Positions 11,558 to 22,642 of a DNA stretch of 64,000 bases are shown one piece after another. Position 1 is the first letter of the stretch. Each line of letters begins with the position of its first letter. The notes beneath the pieces were generated by a model that worked only from the letters and a program-made list of their open reading frames with translations, did no database searches and was not told the origin of the DNA. This DNA comes from Metopolophium dirhodum (Eukaryota; Arthropoda; Insecta; Hemiptera; Aphididae). The stretch spans positions 15,004,001 through 15,068,000 of the forward strand of contig NC_083562.1 in the NCBI RefSeq assembly GCF_019925205.1, written 5' to 3'. The position numbers and the translations under genes are program-made.

Positions 11558-13471
11558 ATGGTTGGAAGAACAGCGATCGGTATCGACCTGGGTACCACCT
11601 ATTCCTGTGTGGGTATCTGGCAACACGGAAAAGTAGAAGTCATCGCCAACGATCAAGGTAACAGAACCACCCCGAGTTATGTGGCGTTCACAGACACCGA
11701 ACGGTTGATCGGCGACGCGGCCAAGAACCAGGTGGCAATGAATCCCGTCAATACGGTATTCGACGCCAAACGTTTGATCGGCCGTCGTTTCGACGACGAT
11801 AAGACGCAAGCGGACATTAAACACTGGCCGTTCAAGGTGGTGGACGACTGCGGGAAGCCTAAAATCCAAGTGGAATTCAAAGGCGAGCGGAAAGTGTTCG
11901 CTCCAGAAGAAATCAGTTCGATGGTGCTGACGAAAATGAAGGAGACGGCGGAAGCGTACTTGGGCCGTGACGTGACGGACGCTGTCATCACGGTGCCGGC
12001 GTACTTCAACGATTCGCAGAGACAAGCGACCAAGGACGCAGGCGTCATAGCCGGTCTGAACGTAATGCGAATAATCAACGAACCGACAGCTGCGGCTTTG
12101 GCGTACGGTCTGGACAAGAACCTGAAAGGAGAGAAGAACGTGTTGATATTTGATTTGGGCGGTGGCACGTTTGACGTGTCCGTCCTGCAGATCGACGAGG
12201 GCTCCATATTCGAAGTGAAGTCAACGGCGGGTGACACGCACTTGGGTGGCGAAGACTTCGACAACCGGCTGGTGTGTCATTTGGCCGAAGAGTTCAAGAG
12301 AAAATCCAAAAAGGACGTACACACCAATCCGAGAGCGTTGAGACGGTTGAGAACGGCCGCCGAACGGGCTAAGAGAACGTTATCGTCTAGCTCGGAGGCC
12401 ACAATAGAGATTGACGCTCTGATGGAAGGTATCGATTTCTACACCCGAGTGTCCCGAGCCCGTTTCGAGGAGCTGTGCGCAGATCTGTTTAGATCGACTC
12501 TGCAGCCAGTGGAGAAGGCATTGGCGGACGCCAAGATGGACAAGGGAGACATTCACGACGTGGTGCTCGTGGGTGGTTCGACGAGGATCCCGAAGATCCA
12601 GAGTCTCCTTCAAAACTATTTCTGCGGCAAACCGCTCAACCTGTCCATCAACCCCGACGAAGCGGTAGCCTACGGTGCCGCGGTACAGGCGGCCATTCTC
12701 AGTGGCGACACGAGTTCTGCGATTCAAGACGTTTTGCTCGTCGACGTCACCCCCCTGTCGCTAGGAATCGAGACTGCCGGCGGCGTGATGACCAAAATCG
12801 TCGAGCGCAATTCCACGATACCGTGCAAACAGACGCAAACGTTCACCACGTACGCGGACAACCAACCGGCCGTTACCATCCAGGTGTTCGAAGGGGAAAG
12901 GGCCATGACTAAGGACAACAATATGTTGGGAACGTTCGACCTGACCGGCATACCTCCGGCGCCCAGGGGCGTACCCAAGATCGAGGTGACTTTTGATATG
13001 GACGCCAACGGCATTTTGAACGTGTCGGCCAAGGAAAACAGCTCTGGGCGCTCCAAGAACATCGTCATCAAGAACGACAAGGGGCGCCTGTCTCAGGCCG
13101 AAATCGATCGTATGCTCAGCGATGCCGAACGGTACAAAGAAGAGGACGAACGACAAAAAGTCAAGATCGCGGCCAAGAACCAGTTGGAGAGCTACGTGTT
13201 TGGTGTCAAACAAGCGTTAGACGAGGCCGGCGATAAGTTGACCGAATCGGAGAGGAATACCGGCAAACGGGAATGCGACGCTGTCGTCCAGTGGTTGGAC
13301 AACAATCAGTTGGCGGACAAGGAAGAGTACGAGTACAAACTAAAGGAAATACAAAAGAGCTGCTCGGCTCTCATGATGAAGATACACGGTGCAGGACAAG
13401 CAGGCGACGTGCCTCCCGGTGCTCATGGTTTCCCAGGTCCTAGAGGGCCTACCGTCGAAGAAGTCGATTAA
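11558..13471 (+). CDS. Hsp70: Heat-inducible cytosolic Hsp70 chaperone, intronless
   Basis: ATP-dependent chaperone of the cytosol and nucleus, 637 aa in one exon. The nucleotide-binding domain shows IDLGTTYSCVG (about 9-19), IFDLGGGTFDVS (about 197-208) and VLVGGSTRIPKIQ (about 335-347). A complete substrate-binding domain and helical lid follow, and the protein ends with EEVD, the motif bound by TPR co-chaperones such as Hop and CHIP. The usual GGMP-rich tail is reduced to a short Gly/Pro segment (PGAHGFPGPRGPTVEEVD). The frame is far richer in GC than its surroundings, which creates long but meaningless open frames on the other strand. Lack of introns, the four-unit HSE and the TATA box mark it as the stress-inducible class rather than the Hsc70 cognate. 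The start is the first ATG after the UTR and gives the standard N-terminus. Confidence 0.98.
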   Translation: MVGRTAIGIDLGTTYSCVGIWQHGKVEVIANDQGNRTTPSYVAFTDTERLIGDAAKNQVAMNPVNTVFDAKRLIGRRFDDDKTQADIKHWPFKVVDDCGKPKIQVEFKGERKVFAPEEISSMVLTKMKETAEAYLGRDVTDAVITVPAYFNDSQRQATKDAGVIAGLNVMRIINEPTAAALAYGLDKNLKGEKNVLIFDLGGGTFDVSVLQIDEGSIFEVKSTAGDTHLGGEDFDNRLVCHLAEEFKRKSKKDVHTNPRALRRLRTAAERAKRTLSSSSEATIEIDALMEGIDFYTRVSRARFEELCADLFRSTLQPVEKALADAKMDKGDIHDVVLVGGSTRIPKIQSLLQNYFCGKPLNLSINPDEAVAYGAAVQAAILSGDTSSAIQDVLLVDVTPLSLGIETAGGVMTKIVERNSTIPCKQTQTFTTYADNQPAVTIQVFEGERAMTKDNNMLGTFDLTGIPPAPRGVPKIEVTFDMDANGILNVSAKENSSGRSKNIVIKNDKGRLSQAEIDRMLSDAERYKEEDERQKVKIAAKNQLESYVFGVKQALDEAGDKLTESERNTGKRECDAVVQWLDNNQLADKEEYEYKLKEIQKSCSALMMKIHGAGQAGDVPPGAHGFPGPRGPTVEEVD

Positions 13472-14420
13472 TTCCATTAACAATGTAAACTTATTATATA
13501 TGTACATACTGTTGTTAATTACATCCTATATTTTGTTTTTTACTGTAAGATATATTCTCTAGATTTAAGCTTAAGACTGATTTTTATATTTTAATATTTA
13601 TGTAAGCACCCAAGTTTTCACAAAATATACATATTTTATATTTATATAAAGATATATGACAATTTTTTGCATGGCTATCGTGAGCATAATGGACATAATA
13701 TTTGATTGCGGTTTTCGGCAATGACTTGCCAACTTGGTCTGTAATTCATAATAATTAATGTGTGTGCAAGTTGTTAATTTATTTATTCTCCCATCGTAGT
13801 GTTACATTGATAAAATTATTTAAAAGCGTGGGGTGACTTCGGACACGAAAATTACGATGCCCAGGCCCCAGATTATACTATTTTATTAATAAAATAAATT
13901 TACAATTTACTTTTCAATGTAACAGTTTATTAGAGACTTTAAAGTTTGGTTTCATAGTTGTTAGTTTATGTTTGAAAAGTAAATAAAGTTTAATTTTAAG
14001 TTAACATTTTTAAAAAATTAAAAATAATAATTCACAAATAATATATATCTAGTTTATTTTTGTATTTATTTTAATGAAATCAAATAAGTGTCTGAAGTCA
14101 CCCCAATTTATATTAATTTTAAAGAAAGGAATCTATAATACAGTAATATCTATGAATCATAATATATTGAATACTTTTGTTACTTACCAAGTTTATTATT
14201 ACCTATATGTCTTATGCTTGAACTTAATTTAATACAATTTAAATGTGTACAGACAATAAAAAGTTGAAACCATTTACATATAATAATTATTAATTAAATA
14301 ACATATTATATGTATTAGTATTGGTTTATTTTAGATCAATACACAGAATAAAAACAAAACAAATGTTTGAAAAGTTTAGATAAACATAAAATTACATTAT
14401 TAAAACAACAAAAAAAGTAT
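13472..14420. other. Convergent intergenic region between Hsp70 and Mps1
   Basis: AT-rich, with both flanking genes ending here. It must hold the Hsp70 3' UTR and the Mps1 3' UTR. No AATAAA stands out close to the Hsp70 stop; the first clear one is near 13889, and variant TATAAA-type signals occur earlier. No further gene was seen. Confidence 0.5.
14325..14330 (-). terminator. Possible poly(A) signal of the Mps1 gene
   Basis: TTTATT on + is AATAAA on -, about 90 bases beyond the Mps1 stop codon. Confidence 0.45.
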
Positions 14421-17400
14421 TTAATTTTGTACTGTCATAGGTTTAAATACTGTATCTTCAATAAGCTTCAACAAATCAATGACATAAGGTCTGGCTTTCA
14501 CATTTTTTATCAAACATAACTGCATTGTTTGCTGAAGTACTGATGGTACACCTTCAGTAAATACTTTACTATGACTGGGAAAATTAATATTTTGCTTAGA
14601 TTCAGCAATGGACTGCAACTTTTGCCAAGTGTTTGTCAAATGTGAATATGGAGTCTTACCATAAACCAGACTATATAATATACATCCTAATGACCATACA
14701 TCTGATTTTTGATTTATCTATATAAAAATAAATGTTATCAAATATATTTCATTGGTGTTATTTATATATAGCTTGTCATCTCACTTTATGTCCTTCAAAA
14801 TTAGAGCCCCCACTTCTTATACATTCTGGACTCATATAGTTCCAAGTTCCAGTAGTCACATCCTTCAATACACTTGTCATGTCACCTTGTATTTTTGATG
14901 CAATACCAAAGTCTATTAATTTTAAACGACCACTAACTAGAAGGAAATTTGCAGGTTTGAGATCTGAATGGATAACACCTATTGAAAAATTAAAATGAAA
15001 TTAGTTTATTTTATAATTAACTCTTATAGCATACTTGTATTAGTATGTACTTTTATATGTATACTAATTTTAAATTAAATGGTTATTGATTTCCTATAAA
15101 TGTTTTGTTGGTATATATAGCCGTATTATCTGAACACAAATGTTTGTAGATGGCTCAAACTATACTAAACAATTTATCAGAAAATGATTAGGACTTGAAT
15201 AATATTTTTTCTGTGTCTTAGTACATATAATTGTTTGTGAATTATTTAATTTTTTCTAATTTTGAATATTATAATTTGTGATTAAAAATGAGAAAACAGT
15301 GTGAAAATAAAATATAATATTTTTATAATATCTAAACTTAATATTAAATATATATGTTTTTTAAAATATTTGGTTATAAAATGTCCATTAAACGCATACA
15401 AATATAATTTGATAGTACCCAAAAACAAATTGTCAAATAAGTATTATAAAATTTAATTTATCATTTACCTTTAGCATGTATCTCACTAACAGTGGTCAAC
15501 ATTTCTGTCCAATAGTACATAATCATGTGAACTGACATATTTTTTGTACTACGGATGAGTTTTGAAAGATCTGTATCACCTTTTTCCATTACCATGTAAA
15601 GAATCTTTTCTTTGATAGTATACTGACTGAAGTAATTAATTTTCAAGTGGTTATTTAAATTTAATTTACTTGATAAATTACAGATACTGAATTATAAGAT
15701 AAAAAAAATATACAAATTATTATCTACCTGTCATATAAACGTATAACACTTTCACAGTCTTGCAAATTTTGTAACAAACTGACTTCGTTTAAGTATCCTT
15801 TAGCTATAATATTTTCAACTTCAGATAAGTCTACCTTTTTTATTGCCATTACTTGATTAGTTTCTGGATGTAAAACCTAATTAAATTAAACAATTAATTA
15901 ATAAAATATAAACAAAACAAGGCATAGGTAGGTGAGATACCTCGTATACAGTACTAGATCCGCCATGTCCCAGTGTATTAAGTATAGTATACTTGATTCC
16001 TTTAACAGATATAAAGTTATCATTGGCACATTTAATACACACACTACCTGGTAAATTAATTTGCTGTTTAAGATCTTCATCTTGAACAGATACAGTAGGA
16101 TTGATACATGTAGAAGTTTTAGCACAGACAACAAAATTATTACATTTAGCTATAGGAGTTAGTTCTGGTATACTGGTGTTCTGGTATTTAGGATGAGCAT
16201 CTAAAGGTTGGCATTCTAACTGTTCTGTTGACAAGGAAGAATCAACTAAAGAATTAGAATTGTTTTTAGAAAAAGACAAAAATGATGATTTTGGTATAGA
16301 AGTTGTTTCTCTGACACTATGATACAAACTAGTATCATAATTGGACTTTGATGTTTCAGGTGAAGTATAACATGTATCATCATTTATAACAACTGGTGAT
16401 TTGCTTGCAATTTCCTTAACATTTTCTTCTACATCAATTGAACAAGAAGTTGTACTAATATTACTTTGAGTCAATATTATAGATTCTAGATTATTCAGTT
16501 CTTCTTTTGGCTGTTCTGGTAAATTTTCTTTGTTATAATATAATGACCTCTTGGTACTTAATGGAAGAGCGGGTTTGAAATTTAATTTACGAACAGTATT
16601 CCTGTTTAAGTTGGTAAATGTATCACTTGGAGTTTCTATACTACAATGACTTTGAGCTTTAATTGCTGGACGAACAAATGGAGTATTTTGTACTAAATCA
16701 AGTTTTTCTAAACTATGAACTAATTTTTTAGGTGTGTGTACTTGAAATGAACTTCCCAAATCTGCGTCTGCTGTTTTATTTTCAAATAATGCCCGGTTAT
16801 CATTATTATGTTTTAAAGATCTGGCTTTTTGTCCCAAACGACTAAAATAAATAATTAAATAATTAAAATAAAATTAATAATTAAATATGTTCGAAGTTCC
16901 TAGTTGATGAACAGAAATTTCATAGTATCATAAGACATAAATATTTCAAATAATTGATTTAGAAAATAGAAGTACATTTTGATAATAATTATTAAAATTT
17001 ATAAATGTTCAAAAGCTCAGTGTTTTGTCAGTCAACATAAATTTTAAAATGGAGGGTTGACCCTTGCCAGTATAAGATTTAGTAATATCACAAAATAGAT
17101 GAGTAGTACATATTTTTCACCTATTCTGTGATAATATGCACAATGTTTATACTTTGTTAGATTTCAAGAACTTTTTTTCTGATTATTATTAGGTATATTA
17201 TAAAAGCTAAATTACATATAATTTTAAATATTTTATTAGATTACCTAAGCCAAAATTTAAAATAAGAGAAACCTCAGGTGGCGACTAAATTTTGTTTGGA
17301 TTGGTCAGTTTCACCCCCAACAATCAGTTTTTGTCATCAGCTATTATTTCCAATGATCAGCTGCAGCCTAAAATTTACTTTACTGTGTTAATATTAAAAA

Positions 17401-18043
17401 TGTAAGCTAGGTGGTTAAAATAATAAAATGCCGCTCCCGTGATCGCAGCATTTGAGGTATGTTAGCCTACCCATTGCCAACACTGTGTGCAGACGCTCAA
17501 TCTGAGCTTCTGAGGTTAATTTTATTAGATATGGAGTATCTGAAGATACAATAAGTATCTTCTATATAAATTATGAACTATTCAATTTATAGAGCTATTT
17601 TATATAAATATTTTTAAATTATTAATTTTCATTGAGGACAAACAATATGAGACACTTTTATAATGATATATTATACATTTATACTGCCAAAATGGCTTAA
17701 AACAATAGTAACAAATCTCAATGGACTAAAATAAGTAGGTACCTAATGTTTGGGGTAATGTTTTGGGGAAAATCTTTGTTTGAAAATTCAATAAATCAGT
17801 TAATAATTAGGTATATAAGATTAGTAAATTCATTATCATTATAATAATATAGATTTGAATACCTACATCATAATATAATTATATATCCAATACATATGTA
17901 CCATAAACATACCTTGTGATAGGTTTTCTTGGTCTAGAATATTTTATTTGTAATAAAGGACATGTAATATAATTATCAGTTTCTCCATCGTTTTCTTCGA
18001 TATTATTATTGTAGAATTTTGATCCCATATTACGGTTCATCAT
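14421..18043 (-). CDS. Dual-specificity kinase TTK/Mps1, six coding exons
   Basis: Spindle-assembly-checkpoint kinase acting at unattached kinetochores. Coding exons in transcript order: 18043-17913, 16841-15941, 15876-15728, 15626-15469, 14978-14785, 14717-14421. All junctions are GT-AG, the phases agree, and the total is 1830 nt (609 aa). The C-terminal kinase domain (about 327-600) has the loop LGHGGSSTVYE, AIKK, the Mps1-typical IHSDLKPANFLL (HSD replacing HRD), LIDFGIA, GTWNYMSPE and KSDVWSLGCILY, followed by YGKTPYSHL. The large second exon codes for a low-complexity N-terminal region with a KEN box (NKENLP, about residues 147-152) and proline-directed sites such as HTPKK, which suggest APC/C and CDK control. 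I chose the start as the first ATG of the most 5' recognised exon. That exon is open upstream to an acceptor at 18099/18100, so an additional 5' exon is possible. No N-terminal TPR domain was recognised. Confidence 0.93.
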
Positions 18044-18099
18044 AATATTATCATAATCAATTGAAAAAATGATATTCACTTTATAGTTTCGTTTAAATT

Positions 18100-18722
18100 C
18101 TGGAAATGGAAAAATATCTTAACAATGTATTTAACGTGATAATTAAAAAGCCAAAATTTTGAATAACATAGCCATCGAATAGAGAAATTAGATAGGTAGC
18201 TACATAAGAACTAAGAAATATTTTAATAGACGACTATAAACGGTAATAATATTATAATAATATAATTTGATACCTACATAATACTACACAATTGACAATA
18301 ATACAATATCAATAATCACTTATAATCAGTGAGTAAGAAATGATAAATGATGCATTTTTAACTTCAGCATTTAACTATAATTATTAAATGTAAATACTAA
18401 ATAGGTACACACTACACGATTATATTAATTGACAATAATCCAATATCAATAATCACTTATAATCAGTGAGTGCGAAATGATAAATGATACATTTTTAACT
18501 TCAGCATTAATTAGCTATAATTATTTAATGTAAACACGAAATACACGATTATTATTATTATTATTATTATTATATTTGGTATTGTTTGATCAGTACTGTG
18601 TGATAAGATTATTATGACAATATAATAAAATATTATAAACTACTTTATATTACGGTAAATTTTACTTTATGGATTTTACCACAGTTGTATATCTAGACGG
18701 AATAAAATTAGATTTTTATGTT
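18100..18722. other. Mps1 5' flank with tandem duplication
   Basis: AT-rich sequence that should contain either the first intron or the promoter of the Mps1 gene. It includes the 137-bp tandem duplication listed separately and an (ATT)n tract near 18549-18573. No core promoter motif could be assigned. Confidence 0.4.
18291..18550. repeat. Two-copy tandem duplication, period 137 bp
   Basis: The copies start at 18291 and 18428, both with ATTGACAATAAT followed by CAATATCAATAATCACTTAT and a shared GTGAGTNNGAAATGATAAATG block. They differ by a few substitutions and small indels. Confidence 0.9.
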
Positions 18723-18947
18723 TCATACTTTCATCAGCTGCACTATTCTGTATTTCTGTTCTGCAATGTTACCACATATTAAACCGTGGTTACCACACTT
18801 CGACAATCTTGTTTGCACAAAATCTGAAAAGATTAATCCAATAACAACATTATTTTTATACACTATGGTCACTCTGTAAATTTTGCTGGGCAAATTTAAA
18901 TTCAAAATAAAAGACATGTTCACTGTACGTATTTTACCCACACTCAT
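18723..18947 (-). CDS. Unidentified 74-aa ORF or 5' coding exon
   Basis: Begins with a true ATG (MSVGKIRTVNMSF) and ends MKV-stop. A consensus-like donor (AAA|GTATGA) overlaps the last codons, so this may be a first exon ending at 18729. Amino-acid content looks protein-like, but no domain is recognised. Splicing from phase 0 does not join in frame to the Mps1 exon ending at 18099, so it is either untranslated relative to Mps1, a separate gene, or chance. Its start lies only about 40 bp from a repeat-family end. Confidence 0.3.
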   Translation of the reverse strand: MSVGKIRTVNMSFILNLNLPSKIYRVTIVYKNNVVIGLIFSDFVQTRLSKCGNHGLICGNIAEQKYRIVQLMKV

Positions 18948-18984
18948 TAATTATAATAAAATTGTAATATTCATCATTCATGTT

Positions 18985-20487
18985 GATTTTGGATTCTGAG
19001 CGGAGCATTACTTTTTGTTGTCTACATGATAGTAAATAAAATGCTTCAATTTTCAACTTTGGCGTTGGTTTCCGCCATTTTCTGGTATCAAATTGGAACT
19101 AGTTGAGACCAGTATCGTAATTATGATTTTGTCCAGTGTGGTGGGGGGGGATGGATAAGTTTTTAGATAAACGATAAACGTCACGGGGAGGAGGGTCTTT
19201 GATCACCACAATGCTCTGGTTTTTTTTTATTGCACCATTATACACATAATATGATTATATTAGGTATATAAAAGCCAATAAACCACTCACTCATCGCTAT
19301 TTCTCAAAAACGACGATACGTATGAACTTGAAAATTGCAGGAGTAGTGGTCTTTCTAATCTCTAACACTCTAGATGTGGAATAAGGAGGTAGGTATTTAA
19401 AAAAATACACATTTCAAGTTATTTGGAAAAACCTTGATTTTGATTGTTCATCAAGGATTATGTTTTTATAGAAATCTAACATAGCTAGGTTTTATAACAT
19501 AAAAAAGGTAAGCAAGTGGGTTCCGCTCTGCTGTACAGTTTAAGGTGTCAGGACTTCAGGAGGGGTCATTGTAATAGATGTGTTCAATTTTAGTTCAATG
19601 ATTTAAAATCATTGTATACGAAAAACGATTCTGAGAGGTGACGGTCGCTGTAGTAAGTATATATAAGTATATTTTAATGATATTAATATATTATTGCTAT
19701 TAAAGTATGTAATTTATTTAACAATTATAGACGTTAGTACCTAATAGTGTAATGCAGTAGGTTAAAAAAATTCATCACGGAGTGAATGACTGGTCTTTGT
19801 TGGGGGATCTATCCTCGTAATTCTCCATAACTCTGTCACTATTGAAATTTAAGTAAGCTGAAAAATATAAGCAGAAGGACACCAGCAGGTAAATGCATTA
19901 AAAAAAATAAAAAATAAATAAATTACCTACATTATAACAGTATCTGCCTACGTTGTAAAATGTGGTGGAGCCTAAATGGATCGTAATCTATTCTGGTACC
20001 TAAACCCAATAATTTAATAACAAATAATTTCTCAATGCCACATAGTGAATAGTGTAAACGCTGGAAATAGTATTCAAATGTATAAATGCATACACAATTA
20101 AAAACTTAAACACTATTTGGAAAAAAAAATGCGAAGGGATTCTGGGGTACTTTTAGGTATTATACAATTATTTATCATTATATTATAAAATTGTATACAT
20201 TTTTAATTATAATATAATTTGCATATTTTCGTATTAAAAATTGACGAATAATTGTGTCAAAATCTAAACTTCAAACTCTTACAAAAATAAATTGTGCCAA
20301 TGTTATATCGATATATTTTAAATTTCTGTAATTTGCTATCAGAAACTACCACAAAAGTTGAAAATCAAAGCAGTTTTACTTTTACTGGTCCAAAAAGGTG
20401 ACATCATTCACAATAAGTAAAATAAAACGTAATATTATAAAAACAATCCATTCTTTAGAAGAAGCTCCGCTCAGAATCTATAGTTAT
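18985..20487. repeat. Rearranged copy of the GATTCTGAGCG family
   Basis: A plus-oriented left end (GGATTCTGAGCGGAGCATTA) at about 18990 is followed, after unrelated sequence, by a minus-oriented right end at about 19503. That right end contains GGTAAGCAAGTGGG, TCCGCTCTGCTGTAC and AAAAACGATTCTGAGAGGTGACGG. A minus-oriented left end closes it at about 20465-20487 (CTCCGCTCAGAATCTA). The result looks like a complete minus copy with a second left end beside it. Diverged from the full copies; no coding capacity. Confidence 0.7.
19143..19150 (+). repeat. Short poly-G tract
   Basis: A run of eight G in otherwise AT-rich DNA. Confidence 0.9.
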
Positions 20488-22249
20488 TTAAGGGTTTTTA
20501 AAATTTATACTTGGTCTTAATGTCTTATTGACCAAAATACCACAGCATTATAATTAAAATTAAAATTTATAGCACTTCTATATTTTTTGTTAAGTTTGCC
20601 AACCCTGCTGTGGGACTTATTCATCTTTTCTCCCACTGGCCAATCCGCCTCTATTACTATTATAGTAATACCAATAAATTATAAATTATCTTTATTAACG
20701 GAGGTTTACACAACGTTTTTGCTCACGATGAAATGTCATTGAAACCTAATTTAACATATAAATAATTACAGTGATTGTTCAATAACGAGGCGTACACTCG
20801 AAACCAACTATATCTACAGTAAGCGACTACCCCGATTTTTGTTGTTATAAAAAATAACATCTATATTATTTGTTATCAAAATTAATCTGTCTTGAAATCA
20901 TAGAGTACTCTATGCTTGAAATAGGTGAATCGAAAAAAAAATATTACATAGCATTTTTGCACATCCATCTTTTTGCAATATAGTTACTCCTATCCATATT
21001 TGATAGTAGGTAACAAAGAGTCGATATGACTATTATACCTTCACTGCTTATACTTTTAAACCTCAACGACTACGAATTAACCGATTTCAGATTGGACTCA
21101 AAGAATACAGTTAAATAGTATGAATACGGAAACGTCTTTCTCTAACACACATTTGTTGGAAACAAATATTATACATTTAAAAACTTATGCTAAACTATGT
21201 ATTTTTAGTTAACTTCCTTATACTATATTGAAGTTGGTAAATGGTATTATAATTTATTAATGAAAAAAAAATGAACTTAGAACTTAGGTACTTTATGTCT
21301 ATCAATACATACAACAGTACTTTACAGTAGTAGTTATAATATTTATGATTTCAAACTTATAGCATACCTGTATAATAATGTAGTCATGTAGATGTAGGCA
21401 CATCATATTTTGTGGTATCATGCATATATTGTAAAATGAGTATATCACTCTGAAGTTTTGAACCATTTCCATATTAAAAAGATTTATGAATTTAACAAAA
21501 AAAAAAAAAAATTAAAGAAAATTTAAGTACTGAGGTGTACACTTACAAGTGCAGTATGTCGGCAATTAGGGGTTTTTTAACTGTAGGTACTGATAATTTT
21601 GTAAATTTCTTTGGTAAAAACAACTCGGTAGGGTACACAATTAAAAGTAGTGGAAAACATATAACTAGGGTCAGTGGTGCATAAATCTAAATAAAATGTT
21701 GCAACAGAAGTTTTTTTTGGACCCACTGCTCACTTATATTACTATAACTATTCAAAGGTCCACATTTTTTCATGTGCCTATACAAATATATACCTACACA
21801 TAATTATAATTTATACTAATGCTTAACTATATATTTTAAAAGGTGTAGTGTAAACACTAAACGTAGTAGTTGGGATGGGTGCCACACTGCCACAGTGGGC
21901 ACTGACTATAATATAGTGTCAATAAACTTTTTTTTGCACGGCTGAAGGACGTTATTACGTTAAGATATATCAATGGCTATTCGCTACATAGGTATTTCTC
22001 GTCAAATATTTTCTTCGAGATTGGACGCCACTGACTGTCGATCAAACTGAATAAGGCACGGGTTGACGCTTCTGTGCCTTCTTCTTTTCATTTTGTAAAC
22101 GGGACATCTAAAGAATAAAACCATGATAGGTAATATATTTTTTCTTTTTAGATGAATTTATCATCGAACTATAGCCAGACTCCTATGAAATATTATCATT
22201 AATTAAAGCGCTAACATAGGCAATAAGACGTATCGTTAAAGTAAAAGTT
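20488..22249. other. Intergenic or intronic, no gene recognised
   Basis: AT-rich sequence with no sustained open frame, RNA gene or delimited repeat. The tail (21980-22110) rises slightly in GC on approach to the CpG-rich block. Confidence 0.4.
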
Positions 22250-22640
22250 TTGAACTTGGTGTCCGGCACAGATGGCGGCACGGGTATGCATGTGCTAATC
22301 GCTCACAGAGGGATGATGAGGCAGCGCACGCGCCCTCCACACCCCCTGACCACGTTTGTTCGGTATTTGGCCGCCACCGCGACAGTTCCGTGTGTCACGC
22401 GCTACGTCGTCCGACAGCTGCGGTGCGTTTCGTCTGCGATATTCGTATTTCATTTCGTGTTTTATTATTTTTTTCCCACCAACAACATTTTATAATTAAC
22501 ATTTTATTTCTATGGCCTTTTTCGCGACCCGAGCTTGTAAACGTTCCGTTTGCGATTCGTTTAAATAACCGGTAATCGAATTTGTGCGTGTGCGCTAGTG
22601 CGTCAACAGCAGAGACAACGGTTGAAAATCCACGTGAGTA
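22250..22640 (+). promoter_or_regulatory. CpG-rich promoter / non-coding first-exon candidate
   Basis: A sharply GC- and CpG-rich block in AT-rich surroundings, with many CG-containing hexamers between 22320 and 22440. It is followed by a strong splice donor (CACGTGAGTAAA near 22631-22642). Open frames exist on both strands but show no recognisable protein and are probably a by-product of composition. A TATA-less promoter with an untranslated exon feeding into a long intron on + would explain it. It might serve the signal-peptide exon at 31179, but that link is inference. Confidence 0.4.
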
Positions 22641-22642
22641 AA

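Noticed and set aside
11474..13213. Long minus-strand open frames antisense to Hsp70
   Set aside because: They mirror the GC-rich Hsp70 reading frame and have no start context or domains; they are shadows of the real gene.
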